Shown one piece after another: positions 51,887-60,952 of a DNA stretch of 64,000 nucleotides (positions are counted from its first letter, which is position 1; each line of letters starts with the position of its first letter). The stretch lies in NCBI RefSeq assembly GCF_049673105.1, contig NZ_JBATXG010000001.1:1-64000 (forward strand). The letters are read 5' to 3'. Under the pieces are notes generated by a model, which had not been told where the DNA came from, did not search any database, and worked only from the letters and a program-made list of their open reading frames with translations. The DNA is from Castellaniella sp049673105. Its GTDB lineage: Bacteria > Pseudomonadota > Gammaproteobacteria > Burkholderiales > Burkholderiaceae_B. The translations under genes and the position numbers were made by a program.

Positions 51887-52471
51887 TCAGGCGCGGGAAA
51901 GCGACTTCAGGGCTTGGCGGATGCTGTCGGATACCGTCAGGCCTTCGGGCAGGGCGTCGATGGTGCGCCGCGCCTCGGTGCTGGAATAGCCCAGCGCCTG
52001 CAGCGCATTCAGGACGTCATTGCCGTTCGAGCCGGCGCAAGCGCCATCGGCGCGCGGCGCGCCTGCCAGCGGGGCGAGCTTGTCGCGCAGTTCCAGCAGC
52101 AGGCGTTCGGCTGTCTTTTTGCCGATGCCGGGGACTTTGATCAGACGCCCGGATTCCTGGCGGTCTACGGCGTCGGCCAGGTCCTCGACACTGAGGCCGG
52201 ACAGCACGGCCAGGGCCGTTCGCGCGCCGATGCCTGTGACTTTGATCAGGGCCCGAAAGGCGCTGCGCTCAGCGGCGCTCGCAAAGCCGTACAGGACGTG
52301 CGCGTCTTCGCGGATCGCCAGGTGCGTGTGCAGGCTGACGGTCTGGCCCACCGGGGGCAGGTTGTAGAGGGTGCTCATGGGCACGTCGATTTCATAGCCC
52401 AGTCCGCCGGTCTGGATGCAGACGGTCGGGGGGCTGAGTTCGATCAGGGTGCCGGTGATGCGGCCAATCAT
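51887..52471 (-). CDS. ruvA: Holliday junction protein RuvA
   Basis: A 194-residue protein that binds four-way junctions. The N-terminal OB fold (MIGRITGTLIELSPPTVCIQ), the two helix-hairpin-helix motifs (ALIKVTGIGARTALAVLSGL and RLIKVPGIGKKTAERLLLEL) and the C-terminal domain III (ALQALGYSSTEARRTIDAL) that binds RuvB are present. Confidence 0.96.
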   Translation of the reverse strand: MIGRITGTLIELSPPTVCIQTGGLGYEIDVPMSTLYNLPPVGQTVSLHTHLAIREDAHVLYGFASAAERSAFRALIKVTGIGARTALAVLSGLSVEDLADAVDRQESGRLIKVPGIGKKTAERLLLELRDKLAPLAGAPRADGACAGSNGNDVLNALQALGYSSTEARRTIDALPEGLTVSDSIRQALKSLSRA

Positions 52472-52524
52472 GGTGATGGATTCCTGAAATGCGGGTGATG
52501 CGGAAACAGGCGTAAGGGTGGTCT

Positions 52525-53073
52525 TCAGGATACCAGACGACCCGTGCGCAGGCGCCGCCCGCGGGACGATAAGGCGTCAGGAGCCAAGGCCTGCAGCCGG
52601 CCCGCCAGCGGCGCGCAATGCGCATGGCAGATCGCGCAGGCCAGTGCGTCGGCGGCGTCAGGCGCGGGTTCGCCGTCCAGCGTCAGCAAGTGGCGCACCA
52701 TGATCTGGATCTGCTCCTTGCTGGCGCGGCCCGTGCCGACCACGGCTTTTTTGATCTGCAGGGCCGTGTATTCCTGCACCGCCAGGCCACTGTCGGCCAA
52801 GGCGCACAGGGCGGCCCCGCGCGCCTGGCCCAGCAGCAGGGTGGATGCCGGGTTGGCGTTCAGGAATACCTTTTCCAGGGCCGCCTGATCAGCGCGGGCG
52901 TCGCGGGCGACTTCGCGCAGATTGTCCAGAATGACTTTCAGCCGTTCGGACAGCGGCAGGGTCGACGGCACGACGATGGTGCCGCTGGCCACATAGCGCA
53001 GCGTTGCGCCCTGGACGTCGATGACGCCGAAGCCTGTGCGGCGCAAGCCCGGATCGACCCCCAGAATGCGCAT
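52525..53073 (-). CDS. ruvC: crossover junction endodeoxyribonuclease RuvC
   Basis: A 182-residue Holliday junction resolvase. The first catalytic aspartate is in ILGVDPGLRRTGFGVID, and the other acidic residues (QAALEKVF; DAADALACAICHA) are in place. The ATG shares one base with the purH stop codon. Confidence 0.96.
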   Translation of the reverse strand: MRILGVDPGLRRTGFGVIDVQGATLRYVASGTIVVPSTLPLSERLKVILDNLREVARDARADQAALEKVFLNANPASTLLLGQARGAALCALADSGLAVQEYTALQIKKAVVGTGRASKEQIQIMVRHLLTLDGEPAPDAADALACAICHAHCAPLAGRLQALAPDALSSRGRRLRTGRLVS

Positions 53074-54665
53074 CAGTGGCGGAAATGCCGGGTGCCGGTG
53101 AAGACCATGGCGATGCCGCGCTCGTCAGCGGCGGCGATGACTTCATCGTCGCGGATGCTGCCGCCGGGTTGGATCACGCAGGTCGCGCCCGCATCGGCCA
53201 CCACATCCAGGCCATCGCGGAACGGGAAGAAGGCGTCTGATGCCACCGCCGAACCCTGCAGCGACAAACCGGCCTTTTCTGCTTTGATCGAGGCGATGCG
53301 GGCCGAGTCGATGCGGCTCATCTGGCCGGCGCCCACGCCCAGGGTCATGCTCTGACCGCAGAAGACGATGGCATTGGATTTCACATACTGGGCGACATTC
53401 CAGGCAAACAGCAGATCCTGCATCTGGGCGGCGGTGGGCGCCAGGCGGGTCACGACCTTGACGTCGGATTCGCTGGCGGGATGGCCGTCGGGATCCTGTG
53501 CCAACCAGCCGCCGCCGACGCGCTTGACGTCAAAGGCGTTGCGCGCAGAGCCCATCGGCACGGTCAGCACGCGCACGTTCTTTTTGGCGGCCAGCACGGC
53601 CAGCGCGCCTTCGGTATAGGACGGAGCGATCAGGACTTCCAGGAACTGGGCGCTGACGGCCTGGGCGGCGGCTTCGTTCACCGGCGTATTGAAGGCGATG
53701 ATGCCGCCGAAGGCCGAGGTCGGGTCGGTCTTGAAGGCCTGCTGGTAGGCTGCCAGCGCATCCGCGCCCAGGGCTACGCCGCAGGGGTTGGCATGCTTGA
53801 CGATGACGCAGGCGCCGGTGGCGAAGCTGCGCACGCATTCCCAGGCGGCATCGGCATCGGCGATGTTGTTGTAGGACAGTTCCTTGCCCTGGACCTGGCG
53901 GTAGCCGGCCAGCAGGCCTTGGCCCACGGATTTGTCGTGATAGAAAGCCGCGCCCTGGTGCGGGTTTTCGCCGTAGCGCAGGGTTTGCTGGCGTTCCATT
54001 TGCACGGTCAGCACGCGAGGCCAGGTGTCGCGGGCCGGGACTTGCGCCGGGGCCGGTTCGCGCTCGGCCAGACTGCTGAGATAGGCCGCGATGGCGCCGT
54101 CATAGGCCGCCGTGTGGGCGTAGACCTTGGCGGCCAGTTCCAGGCGCAGACCGTAGGATGGCTGATGCGCCGGGCCGTCCATATCGGCCAGCACGCGCGG
54201 GTAGTCGGCGGGGTCGATCACCACGGTGACGCCGCCCTGATCCGAGCCGTGGTTTTTCGCGGCGGAGCGCAGCATGGCGGGGCCGCCGATGTCGATGTTT
54301 TCGATGGCATCGGCCAGGATGCAGTCGGGCTTGTTGATCGTCTGCTGGAAGGGGTACAGATTCACCACCAGCAGATCGATGGTCGGGATGTCCTGCTCTT
54401 TCAGGGTCTGCATGTGTCGCGGGTCGTCGCGGCGGGCCAGCAGGCCGCCGTGGATGCGCGGATGCAGGGTCTTGACCCGGCCATCCAGAATTTCCGGCGA
54501 CCCGGTGTGGGTGGCGACTTCGGTGACCGTCAGGCCGGCCTCGTGCAGCAGGCGGGCGGTGCCGCCGGTGGACAGCAGGGCGACGCCGCGCTGGGCCAGC
54601 GCTTGGGCGAATTCGACGACGCCCGATTTATCGGACACGGAGATCAAAGCAGTCTGTATGGTCAT
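53073..54665 (-). CDS. purH: bifunctional AICAR transformylase/IMP cyclohydrolase PurH
   Basis: A 530-residue enzyme for the last two steps of IMP synthesis. The N-terminal MGS-like IMP cyclohydrolase domain (about 1-195; ALISVSDKSGVVEFAQAL) and the C-terminal transformylase (about 205-525; KHANPCGVA, AFGGIIAFN, QPGGSIRDDEVIAAAD) are complete. It lies between fis and ruvC, as in related genomes. Confidence 0.97.
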   Translation of the reverse strand: MTIQTALISVSDKSGVVEFAQALAQRGVALLSTGGTARLLHEAGLTVTEVATHTGSPEILDGRVKTLHPRIHGGLLARRDDPRHMQTLKEQDIPTIDLLVVNLYPFQQTINKPDCILADAIENIDIGGPAMLRSAAKNHGSDQGGVTVVIDPADYPRVLADMDGPAHQPSYGLRLELAAKVYAHTAAYDGAIAAYLSSLAEREPAPAQVPARDTWPRVLTVQMERQQTLRYGENPHQGAAFYHDKSVGQGLLAGYRQVQGKELSYNNIADADAAWECVRSFATGACVIVKHANPCGVALGADALAAYQQAFKTDPTSAFGGIIAFNTPVNEAAAQAVSAQFLEVLIAPSYTEGALAVLAAKKNVRVLTVPMGSARNAFDVKRVGGGWLAQDPDGHPASESDVKVVTRLAPTAAQMQDLLFAWNVAQYVKSNAIVFCGQSMTLGVGAGQMSRIDSARIASIKAEKAGLSLQGSAVASDAFFPFRDGLDVVADAGATCVIQPGGSIRDDEVIAAADERGIAMVFTGTRHFRH

Positions 54666-54692
54666 GGCAGGAAGGAGTGGACGGAATGGAAA

Positions 54693-54932
54693 TCAGGCGG
54701 TCAGTTGGTGGACCTGGAGTTTCTTGCGCAGCGTGCCGCGAGTAATGCCCAGCATGTCGGCGGCGCGGGTCTGGTTGCCTTCAGTGCGTTCCAGCGCGAC
54801 CTGCAGCACGGCGCGCTCGACGCAGGAGTTCACCATGGCCAGCATGTCGTTGGGCGCGCAATCCCCGAGGTCTTCGAAGTAGCGATCCAACTGGTCGCGG
54901 ACGGCTTGTTCCAGGGGCGTCTTGGTAGGCAT
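54693..54932 (-). CDS. fis: nucleoid-associated regulator Fis
   Basis: A 79-residue DNA-bending protein. The C-terminal helix-turn-helix (QVALERTEGNQTRAADMLGI, then TRGTLRKKL) is typical of Fis. It follows dusB by 36 nt, as in many proteobacteria, and precedes purH by 27 nt. Confidence 0.95.
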   Translation of the reverse strand: MPTKTPLEQAVRDQLDRYFEDLGDCAPNDMLAMVNSCVERAVLQVALERTEGNQTRAADMLGITRGTLRKKLQVHQLTA

Positions 54933-54968
54933 GGGGCAGAAAGTCAGAAAAGGTCTCGGGTAAAAGGG

Positions 54969-55982
54969 TCAGTGCGATCCGGCAGCAACGGGAATGGCAA
55001 GCGCGTCGGCTGGCTGTTCGTCCAGCCAGCGCTGCAGTGTCAGAGACTGTTGCGCCGTGCTGTCGATCGCCATGATGGCGGGCAGCAGGGTGTCGGATCC
55101 TGGCAGGTCCGCCAGATACCAGCCAATGTGCTTTCGAGCCGTCCGCACTCCGGTGTGCTCACCGTAAAACGTGTAGTGGTCTTCAAGGTGACTCAGCAGA
55201 TGTTCGCGCAGTTCGCCGTACGTGGGGGGCGGCAGATGGCTGCCGTGGGCCAGGTAGTGGGCGATTTCGCGAAAGATCCAGGGGCGGCCCTGAGCAGCGC
55301 GTCCGACCATGATCGCATCGGCACCAGTGTAGTCCAGAACGGCGCGGGCTTTTTCGGGACTGTCGATATCGCCGTTGGCAATCAGGGGGATGCGGATGGC
55401 TTGGCGGACGTCGCGGATGGTGTCGTATTCGGCGTGGCCGGTGTACAGGTCGCAGCGGGTGCGGCCATGCAGGGTCAGCGCGGTGATACCGCAGTCTTCC
55501 GCCAGGCGGGCGATGCGCACGGCATTGCGGCTGTCGCGGTCCCAGCCGGTGCGGGTCTTCAGGGTGACGGGGATGCCCAGGGGCGCACAGGCTGTGACGA
55601 CGCGCTGCAGGATGCGGGCCACCAGGGCTTCGTCGCGCAGCAGGGCCGAACCCGAGGCGACGTTGCAGACCTTTTTCACCGGACAGCCCATGTTGATGTC
55701 GATGATGCCGGCGCCTTTGCGGATGTTGAACAGGGCGGCCTCGGCCAGCATGTCGGGGTCGGCGCCGGCGATCTGGACGGCGATGGGACCCGGTTCGCCC
55801 TCGTGATTCAGGCGGCGGGAAGTCTTGACGCTATCCCATAGGCGCGGATTGCTGGCGGCCATTTCCGAGACGGCGTAGGCCGCCCCCAGCGCCTTGCACA
55901 GGCGACGGTAGGGGCGGTCCGTGACCCCTGCCATCGGGGCCGCGCAGACCGGGTGGGGCAGGGTCCAGGTTCCGATGCGCAT
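54969..55982 (-). CDS. dusB: tRNA-dihydrouridine synthase DusB
   Basis: A 337-residue FMN enzyme that reduces uridine in tRNA D-loops. PMAGVTDRPYRRL, the catalytic-cysteine motif MGCPVKKVCN, KTRTGW and HGRTR are present. I choose the ATG at 55982 (MRIGTWTL, matching E. coli MRIGQ) over a GTG at 56006. Proximity to fis makes dusB the likely subfamily. Confidence 0.95.
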   Translation of the reverse strand: MRIGTWTLPHPVCAAPMAGVTDRPYRRLCKALGAAYAVSEMAASNPRLWDSVKTSRRLNHEGEPGPIAVQIAGADPDMLAEAALFNIRKGAGIIDINMGCPVKKVCNVASGSALLRDEALVARILQRVVTACAPLGIPVTLKTRTGWDRDSRNAVRIARLAEDCGITALTLHGRTRCDLYTGHAEYDTIRDVRQAIRIPLIANGDIDSPEKARAVLDYTGADAIMVGRAAQGRPWIFREIAHYLAHGSHLPPPTYGELREHLLSHLEDHYTFYGEHTGVRTARKHIGWYLADLPGSDTLLPAIMAIDSTAQQSLTLQRWLDEQPADALAIPVAAGSH

Positions 55983-56011
55983 GGCCGGTATTGTAGAAGC
56001 AGACACTGCGG

Positions 56012-57163
56012 CTACAGGCGCTGGCCTTGCAGCAGATGGCGGGCCAACGGAGTGCGTAAGGCGGGCAGCAGGTCCAGGGCGGCCAGACCCAGCCCGCAGG
56101 CGTGGCGCAGCAGCGGATTATCGGTGGCGAAGAGGCGCGGCAGCATATCCGTGATGCCGAGCGTCAGACCGCGATCCAGACGGCGACGCCGGGCGTAGTG
56201 TTCCAGCAGGGGCTGCAGCGGCTGATCGGGGGATGCCAGCCAGGGTTGCAGCATGTGCGCCAGCTGCGCGGCGTCGCGCAATCCCAGGTTCAGGCCTTGG
56301 CCGGCCACCGGGTGCAGGGTCTGGGCGGCATTGCCCACGGCCAGGGTCCCCAGGCCCTGCAGGCTGGGGCCCGCATGCAGAGACAGAGGGAAGGTATGCG
56401 CGCTGCCCAGGCGCCGCAAGGCGCCCAAGCGCTGGCCGAAAGCGTTTTGCAGCGCCTGGTTGAAGGCGGCGTCCGGCAGGCCGGCCAGCACTGTCGCCTG
56501 CGGCGGTCGCACGCACCAGACCAGGCTGTACAGGTCTTGGCCGGCGGGATGGGGCAGCAGAGCCAGCGGCCCGGTGCGGGTGAAGCGTTCGAATGCCCGC
56601 CCCGGTGCCGGCTGGCCGGCCCGGATGGTGGCCAGCACGGCGGCCTGATCGTATTCGCGATGCAGGCCCTGGGGGCGCGCGCCATCGGACACCAGCGCCA
56701 GGCGGCTGCTGACCGTGCCGTGGCCAAGGCGCAGTGTGACGGGGCGACCCGCCGCCGGACGGGGAGGGCGTTCGGTGATCCGTTGTACGCCGCTGCGCTG
56801 CACGGCGGCATGCAGGGACTCCAGCAGTTCGTCGTACGAGACGACGCAGCCCAAACGGGGGACGCCCAATTCCGCCTGATCGATCACGGTGCGGCCCAGA
56901 TGGCCGGCTTGAGACACGTGGACAGTCAGGACCTCGGCGGCGCGTGCCGGCCAGGCATTCAGGTGCTGCAGGAACTGGCGGCTGCCGTGATTGAGGGCCA
57001 GGGCGCGGGGGTCGATCGCCTGATCCGGGGCGCGGGGCGCCGGATCGGGCCCCATCAGGGCGATGCGCTCCGGGTGTACGGCGTTGCGTGCCAGGCTCAG
57101 GGCCAGCACGCAGCCTACCGGGCCGGAACCGAGAATCACGACGTCGTAGCTTGGGTCAGACAT
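56012..57163 (-). CDS. ubiH: FAD-dependent UbiH-family hydroxylase of ubiquinone synthesis
   Basis: A 383-residue flavoprotein monooxygenase. An N-terminal Rossmann motif (VVILGSGPVGCVLALSLAR) and the C-terminal FAD/ribityl motif VGNAAQTLHPVAGQGLNLGL are visible. The Asn replacing the usual Asp in the GD motif is as in E. coli UbiH (VGNAAQTLHP). It should hydroxylate the aromatic ring of the ubiquinone precursor. UbiF/UbiM-like specificities cannot be excluded. Precedes dusB. Confidence 0.88.
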   Translation of the reverse strand: MSDPSYDVVILGSGPVGCVLALSLARNAVHPERIALMGPDPAPRAPDQAIDPRALALNHGSRQFLQHLNAWPARAAEVLTVHVSQAGHLGRTVIDQAELGVPRLGCVVSYDELLESLHAAVQRSGVQRITERPPRPAAGRPVTLRLGHGTVSSRLALVSDGARPQGLHREYDQAAVLATIRAGQPAPGRAFERFTRTGPLALLPHPAGQDLYSLVWCVRPPQATVLAGLPDAAFNQALQNAFGQRLGALRRLGSAHTFPLSLHAGPSLQGLGTLAVGNAAQTLHPVAGQGLNLGLRDAAQLAHMLQPWLASPDQPLQPLLEHYARRRRLDRGLTLGITDMLPRLFATDNPLLRHACGLGLAALDLLPALRTPLARHLLQGQRL

Positions 57164-57248
57164 GAAGAGGCAGGTGTTCAGGGGAAACGCCCATTTTAGA
57201 ATGCTTTACACTAGGCGGATCACGTTTTCCGACCCATTCGTCTATCTC

Positions 57249-58103
57249 ATGGACCTGCTTGCCTGGTTGCGGCCCTGGGAATTTTCCCCCACCCTGGTAG
57301 TGGCCTTTCTGGCCTCGGCGTGGTTGTTCCTGCGCGGTTTGCGTGTGCATCGGGTGGGCCGGGTGCGTCAGACTTTGTTCTGGGTCGGCATGGTGTTGCT
57401 CTATCTGTCCCTGCACACCGGGGTGGACTATTACGCGGAACGCATGTTCTTCATCCATCGGCTGCAGCACCTGGTCTTGCATCATCTGGGGCCTTTGCTG
57501 ATCATGGGGGCGTATCCCGGCCAGGTCCTGCGAGCCGGCCTGCCCCTGCGCTGGCGGACATGGCTGGCGGCGGCGCGGCGGCACGGTCCGGTGCGCCAGT
57601 TGGAAGCCCTGGCGACCCATCGCATTCTGATTCCTTTCCTGTTCGTCCTGCTGGTGCTGATCTGGCTGGAACCGACGGTGCAGTTCTATTCCATGCTGGA
57701 CTGGCGCATCTATCGCTTCATGAACTGGTCGGTGGTGATCAGCGGCTTGCTCTACTGGAATCTGATCCTGGACCGGCGTCCCCATCCCCCGGCTGCCTTG
57801 ACCCCCGGCGGGCGGATTTTTTCTCCGGTGTTCACCATGGTGCCGCAGATGGTGGCCGGTGCAGTGATCGCGTTTACCAGCCATGATCTGTATCCGATTT
57901 TCGATCTGTGCGGGCGGGCTCTGCCGGGATTCAGCGCCGTGGACGATCAGGTGATCGGCGGCCTGATCATGTGGGTGCCGGCGGGTTTGATCGAGACTTT
58001 CGGTTTGCTGTATGCCCTGGGCACGTTGATGCGCCTGTCTTCGCGCGGGCGGCTGCCTGCGCCCAAGCGCCGGGTCCGGCCCTCGGCGCGTACGGTTTCC
58101 TAG
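57249..58103 (+). CDS. CtaG-like (caa3 type) cytochrome c oxidase assembly membrane protein
   Basis: A 284-residue protein with about seven helices. The pattern HTGVDYYAERMFFIHRLQHLVLHHLGPLLI (histidine-rich, family hallmark), PFLFVLLVLIWLEPTVQFYS and later VDDQVIGGLIMWVPAGLIE matches the caa3_CtaG family, linked to copper delivery or assembly of terminal oxidases. Start 57249 fits the family N-terminus; a ribosome-binding site is not obvious and a start at 57201 is possible. Divergent from ubiH. Confidence 0.82.
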   Translation: MDLLAWLRPWEFSPTLVVAFLASAWLFLRGLRVHRVGRVRQTLFWVGMVLLYLSLHTGVDYYAERMFFIHRLQHLVLHHLGPLLIMGAYPGQVLRAGLPLRWRTWLAAARRHGPVRQLEALATHRILIPFLFVLLVLIWLEPTVQFYSMLDWRIYRFMNWSVVISGLLYWNLILDRRPHPPAALTPGGRIFSPVFTMVPQMVAGAVIAFTSHDLYPIFDLCGRALPGFSAVDDQVIGGLIMWVPAGLIETFGLLYALGTLMRLSSRGRLPAPKRRVRPSARTVS

Positions 58104-58110
58104 GGATCCC

Positions 58111-59586
58111 ATGAATCGTCGCCTTTCCCGGATCGGGCAAACGCTTTTCCTGACGGGCGCTCTGGCGGGCGCCCTGCCGGCCTGGGGGCAGCCCATGGGG
58201 CTGCCGTCCATGGGGGCGGTGTCCTCGGCGGAATTGTCGCCGCTGGTCGAGCGCACGCTGGGCCAGGCCATCATGGAACAAGGCCGCCATGATCCGACCT
58301 ATGTGGCGGATCTGGATATCAATCAATACCTGACCGATCTGGGGCGCAAGCTCGCCGCGCATGCCCCCCAGTCGCTGGAGCAGACCATCACCGTGTTTGC
58401 GGTGCGCGATCCCGCCATCAATGCCTTTGCCTTGCCGGGGGGGTATATCGGGATCAATAGCGGTCTGGTCGTCGGCGCCCAGAGCGAATCTGAATTGGCC
58501 GGCGTGTTGGCGCACGAAATCGGCCACGTCATGCAGCGCCATATCGCCAGGGGTATTGCGCAGCAGTCCCAGGGCACCGGCCTGATGGTCGCCAGTCTCA
58601 TTGGCGCCTTGCTGGCGGCGCTGGCGGGTCAGGGGGATCTGGCGATGGGGGTGGCGACTTTCGGGCAGGCGGCCACGATCGACCGTCAGCTGGGCTTTTC
58701 CCGCAGCGCCGAACAAGAAGCCGATCGCGCCGGTTTCCAGATGATGCGCCAGGCCGGCTTCGATCCCAGAGGCATGCTGGACATGTTCCGGCGGCTGATG
58801 AACGCCTCGCGCCTGAACGAGGGAACGGGGGGTGGATACGCCTCGACGCACCCCTTGTCCATCCAGCGTCTGTCCGACGTGGAAAACCGGATCGCCGAAC
58901 TGCCGCCCCCCGCTGCATCGGACGACTCGGAATTCTGGTTCGTGCGGGCGCGTCTGGCGCTGATTCAGGGGCGCGGCGACGAAGACCGCGTGCGTCAGAC
59001 ATTCAAAAGCGATGCCGGCAAACAGCAAGGCAGCCGGAAGGCCGCCGCGCTCTACGGCCTGGCCTGGCTGGATTGGAAAGCCGGCCAGAACGCCGCTGCC
59101 CGGCAGCAACTGGATGCCGTGCGGGCGCTGCAGTCGGCGCCGCAGGTGGATATGCTCGATATTCGGCTGGCGCGGGCGCAAAGCCCCGCCGCGGCAGTGG
59201 CCGCCGCGGCGCAGGCCTGGCAGCGCTGGCCGCGCAGCCAAGGGGTGGCCGATGAACGTGCGCGTGCCTTGCAAGCCGCCGGCCAGGACAGGGCCGCCGT
59301 GGATTTTCTGCAGGCAGTGATCCGGCAGTGGCCCGATACCCCGGAATTTCAGCAACTGCTGGCCGGCAGTCTGGAACGTCTAGGCAACAAGGTCGAAGCG
59401 CACGAGGCGATGGCGTCTTATTTCGAACAGACCGGGGCCTTGCCCACCGCCATGGAACACCTGCAGCAGGCGCGTCGCCTGTCCCAGGATTTCTACGAGC
59501 AGTCGCGTTTGGATATGCGTATCCGCGCCTTGCGGGATCACCTGGAAAACCAGCGGGCGCTGCTGGAACCCTATAGAAAAAAATAG
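58111..59586 (+). CDS. BepA-like periplasmic M48 metalloprotease with TPR region
   Basis: A 491-residue exported protease. A signal peptide ends near AWGQP (residue 26). The zinc motif is HEIGH (His135, Glu136, His139) within LAGVLAHEIGHVMQRH, and the third ligand is the Glu in SRSAEQEADRAGFQMM. The C-terminal half (about 270-485) consists of TPR-like helical repeats. BepA-type enzymes assist outer-membrane protein and LptD assembly. It starts 7 nt after the CtaG-like gene. Confidence 0.92.
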   Translation: MNRRLSRIGQTLFLTGALAGALPAWGQPMGLPSMGAVSSAELSPLVERTLGQAIMEQGRHDPTYVADLDINQYLTDLGRKLAAHAPQSLEQTITVFAVRDPAINAFALPGGYIGINSGLVVGAQSESELAGVLAHEIGHVMQRHIARGIAQQSQGTGLMVASLIGALLAALAGQGDLAMGVATFGQAATIDRQLGFSRSAEQEADRAGFQMMRQAGFDPRGMLDMFRRLMNASRLNEGTGGGYASTHPLSIQRLSDVENRIAELPPPAASDDSEFWFVRARLALIQGRGDEDRVRQTFKSDAGKQQGSRKAAALYGLAWLDWKAGQNAAARQQLDAVRALQSAPQVDMLDIRLARAQSPAAAVAAAAQAWQRWPRSQGVADERARALQAAGQDRAAVDFLQAVIRQWPDTPEFQQLLAGSLERLGNKVEAHEAMASYFEQTGALPTAMEHLQQARRLSQDFYEQSRLDMRIRALRDHLENQRALLEPYRKK

Positions 59587-59623
59587 CGCGCCGATCCGCT
59601 GCCGGCTTGCCGGGGCTGTGGGG

Positions 59624-60742
59624 CTATTGTCCGGTCTCGAAGAATTGCTGTAGCCGCTTGGGCAGCCAGTTCAGGTGACCTGGGAAAATACCGGTGACGA
59701 AGCTGGCATGGCCGCCCTGGTACGGCTGATGCAGCAGCACATCGGCGGATGCATCCCGGCTGCCCGGCAAGGATGCCTCGGGGATGAACGGGTCGTTGCG
59801 GGCATTCAGGATCAGGGTGGGGACGCGGATGTCCGGCAGCAAAGGCAGGCTGGCCGCGCGTGTCCAGTAGTCCAGGGCGTTCCGGTAGCCATGCATGGGC
59901 GCGGTATACAGATCGTCGAATTCACGCAGGCTGCGCATGCGTTGTGTGCGCGTCACGTCCACGGAGCCGGGGAATTCCTGGGCTTTGCCGTAGATCTTGT
60001 GGCGGATGCTGCGCAGGAAATAACGCGAATATAACTGCCGCCCCCAAAACGTATCGGACAGCCGCCGCCCGCCGGCGGCCAGATTCATGGGGACGGACAC
60101 GGCAGCTGCCGCCCGCAGCCCCTGCATGGCATGGCCGGATTCCCCCAGGTGCTTCAGCAGCGCGTTGCCTCCCAGCGAGATGCCTGCCGCATGCCAGGCG
60201 GCCTGCGGCAGTCGGGATCTGACGTGGTCCAGCATGAAGGCGATCTCGGCCGAGTCGCCGCTGTAATAGGCCCGCGCCATACGGTTGGGCACGCCGGAAC
60301 AACTACGGAAATGCGCGGCCACCACCACCCAGCCCTGACGCCGGAATGCGTGCGCAATCGCCTGCATATAGGGGCTCAGGCTGCTGCCTTCCAGGCCGTG
60401 GAACAGAATCAGGGCGCGGGCATCCGCGGGGAGTTGCGGCCAGTCGGCGGGCTCCATCCAGCGGCAGGCGGCGGTACCCACCAGGCTGGAATCGTGCGGG
60501 GTGGTTTCGCCGTTTGGCCGGGTGTGCGCATCCAGACCGGGGCCGCACCAGTCCAGATCCACGAAATCCCCATCGGGGGTGTCGACCCGTTCGCGGATGA
60601 AGGGGATGGTAGGGTGCTGCGCGCAGAAGGCGCCGTACAGTGTTTGCACGTGCCCGCCCGGCAACCAGGCCGGCACGGGGCAGCGGCTGGTGTCGAGACG
60701 GGCAGGTGAATCAGAGACGGATGCCGGCCTGTTCGTGGCCAT
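59624..60742 (-). CDS. alpha/beta hydrolase of the YheT/ABHD family
   Basis: A 372-residue hydrolase. Family-typical AWLPGGHVQTLYG near residue 26, the nucleophile elbow GISLGGNALLKHLGE, the acidic residue in ARNDPFIP and the histidine in YQGGHASFV form the triad. The substrate is unknown (possibly esters or lipids). The start region overlaps the zinc-ribbon gene by 32 nt. Confidence 0.9.
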   Translation of the reverse strand: MATNRPASVSDSPARLDTSRCPVPAWLPGGHVQTLYGAFCAQHPTIPFIRERVDTPDGDFVDLDWCGPGLDAHTRPNGETTPHDSSLVGTAACRWMEPADWPQLPADARALILFHGLEGSSLSPYMQAIAHAFRRQGWVVVAAHFRSCSGVPNRMARAYYSGDSAEIAFMLDHVRSRLPQAAWHAAGISLGGNALLKHLGESGHAMQGLRAAAAVSVPMNLAAGGRRLSDTFWGRQLYSRYFLRSIRHKIYGKAQEFPGSVDVTRTQRMRSLREFDDLYTAPMHGYRNALDYWTRAASLPLLPDIRVPTLILNARNDPFIPEASLPGSRDASADVLLHQPYQGGHASFVTGIFPGHLNWLPKRLQQFFETGQ

Positions 60743-60941
60743 GCGGGTGGTCGCCGTCGCGCAGAATGTATTCAGTGCCGCAATACTGACATTTGGCGAC
60801 CCCGTTTTTCACGACTTCGATGTAGGTGCGAGGGTGCATGGACCAGAGCGGAGATTTCGGGCCGGGGCAATAGACAGGCAGGTCGGCGGCGCCGACGATC
60901 ACGGGTTCCAGTTTCTGGGGGGTGGCGGGTGTGCTGCTCAT
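60711..60941 (-). CDS. small zinc-finger domain protein
   Basis: A 76-residue protein with a CPGP...H...CQYCG zinc ribbon (YCPGPKSPLWSMHPRTYIEV, then AKCQYCGTEY), like bacterial homologues of mitochondrial NDUFS6-type zinc-finger proteins. Start 60941 (MSSTPATP) is taken over an upstream in-frame ATG. It sits 11 nt after ilvE and overlaps the hydrolase gene; role unknown. Confidence 0.85.
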   Translation of the reverse strand: MSSTPATPQKLEPVIVGAADLPVYCPGPKSPLWSMHPRTYIEVVKNGVAKCQYCGTEYILRDGDHPHGHEQAGIRL

Positions 60942-60952
60942 GGTGTTTCCTG

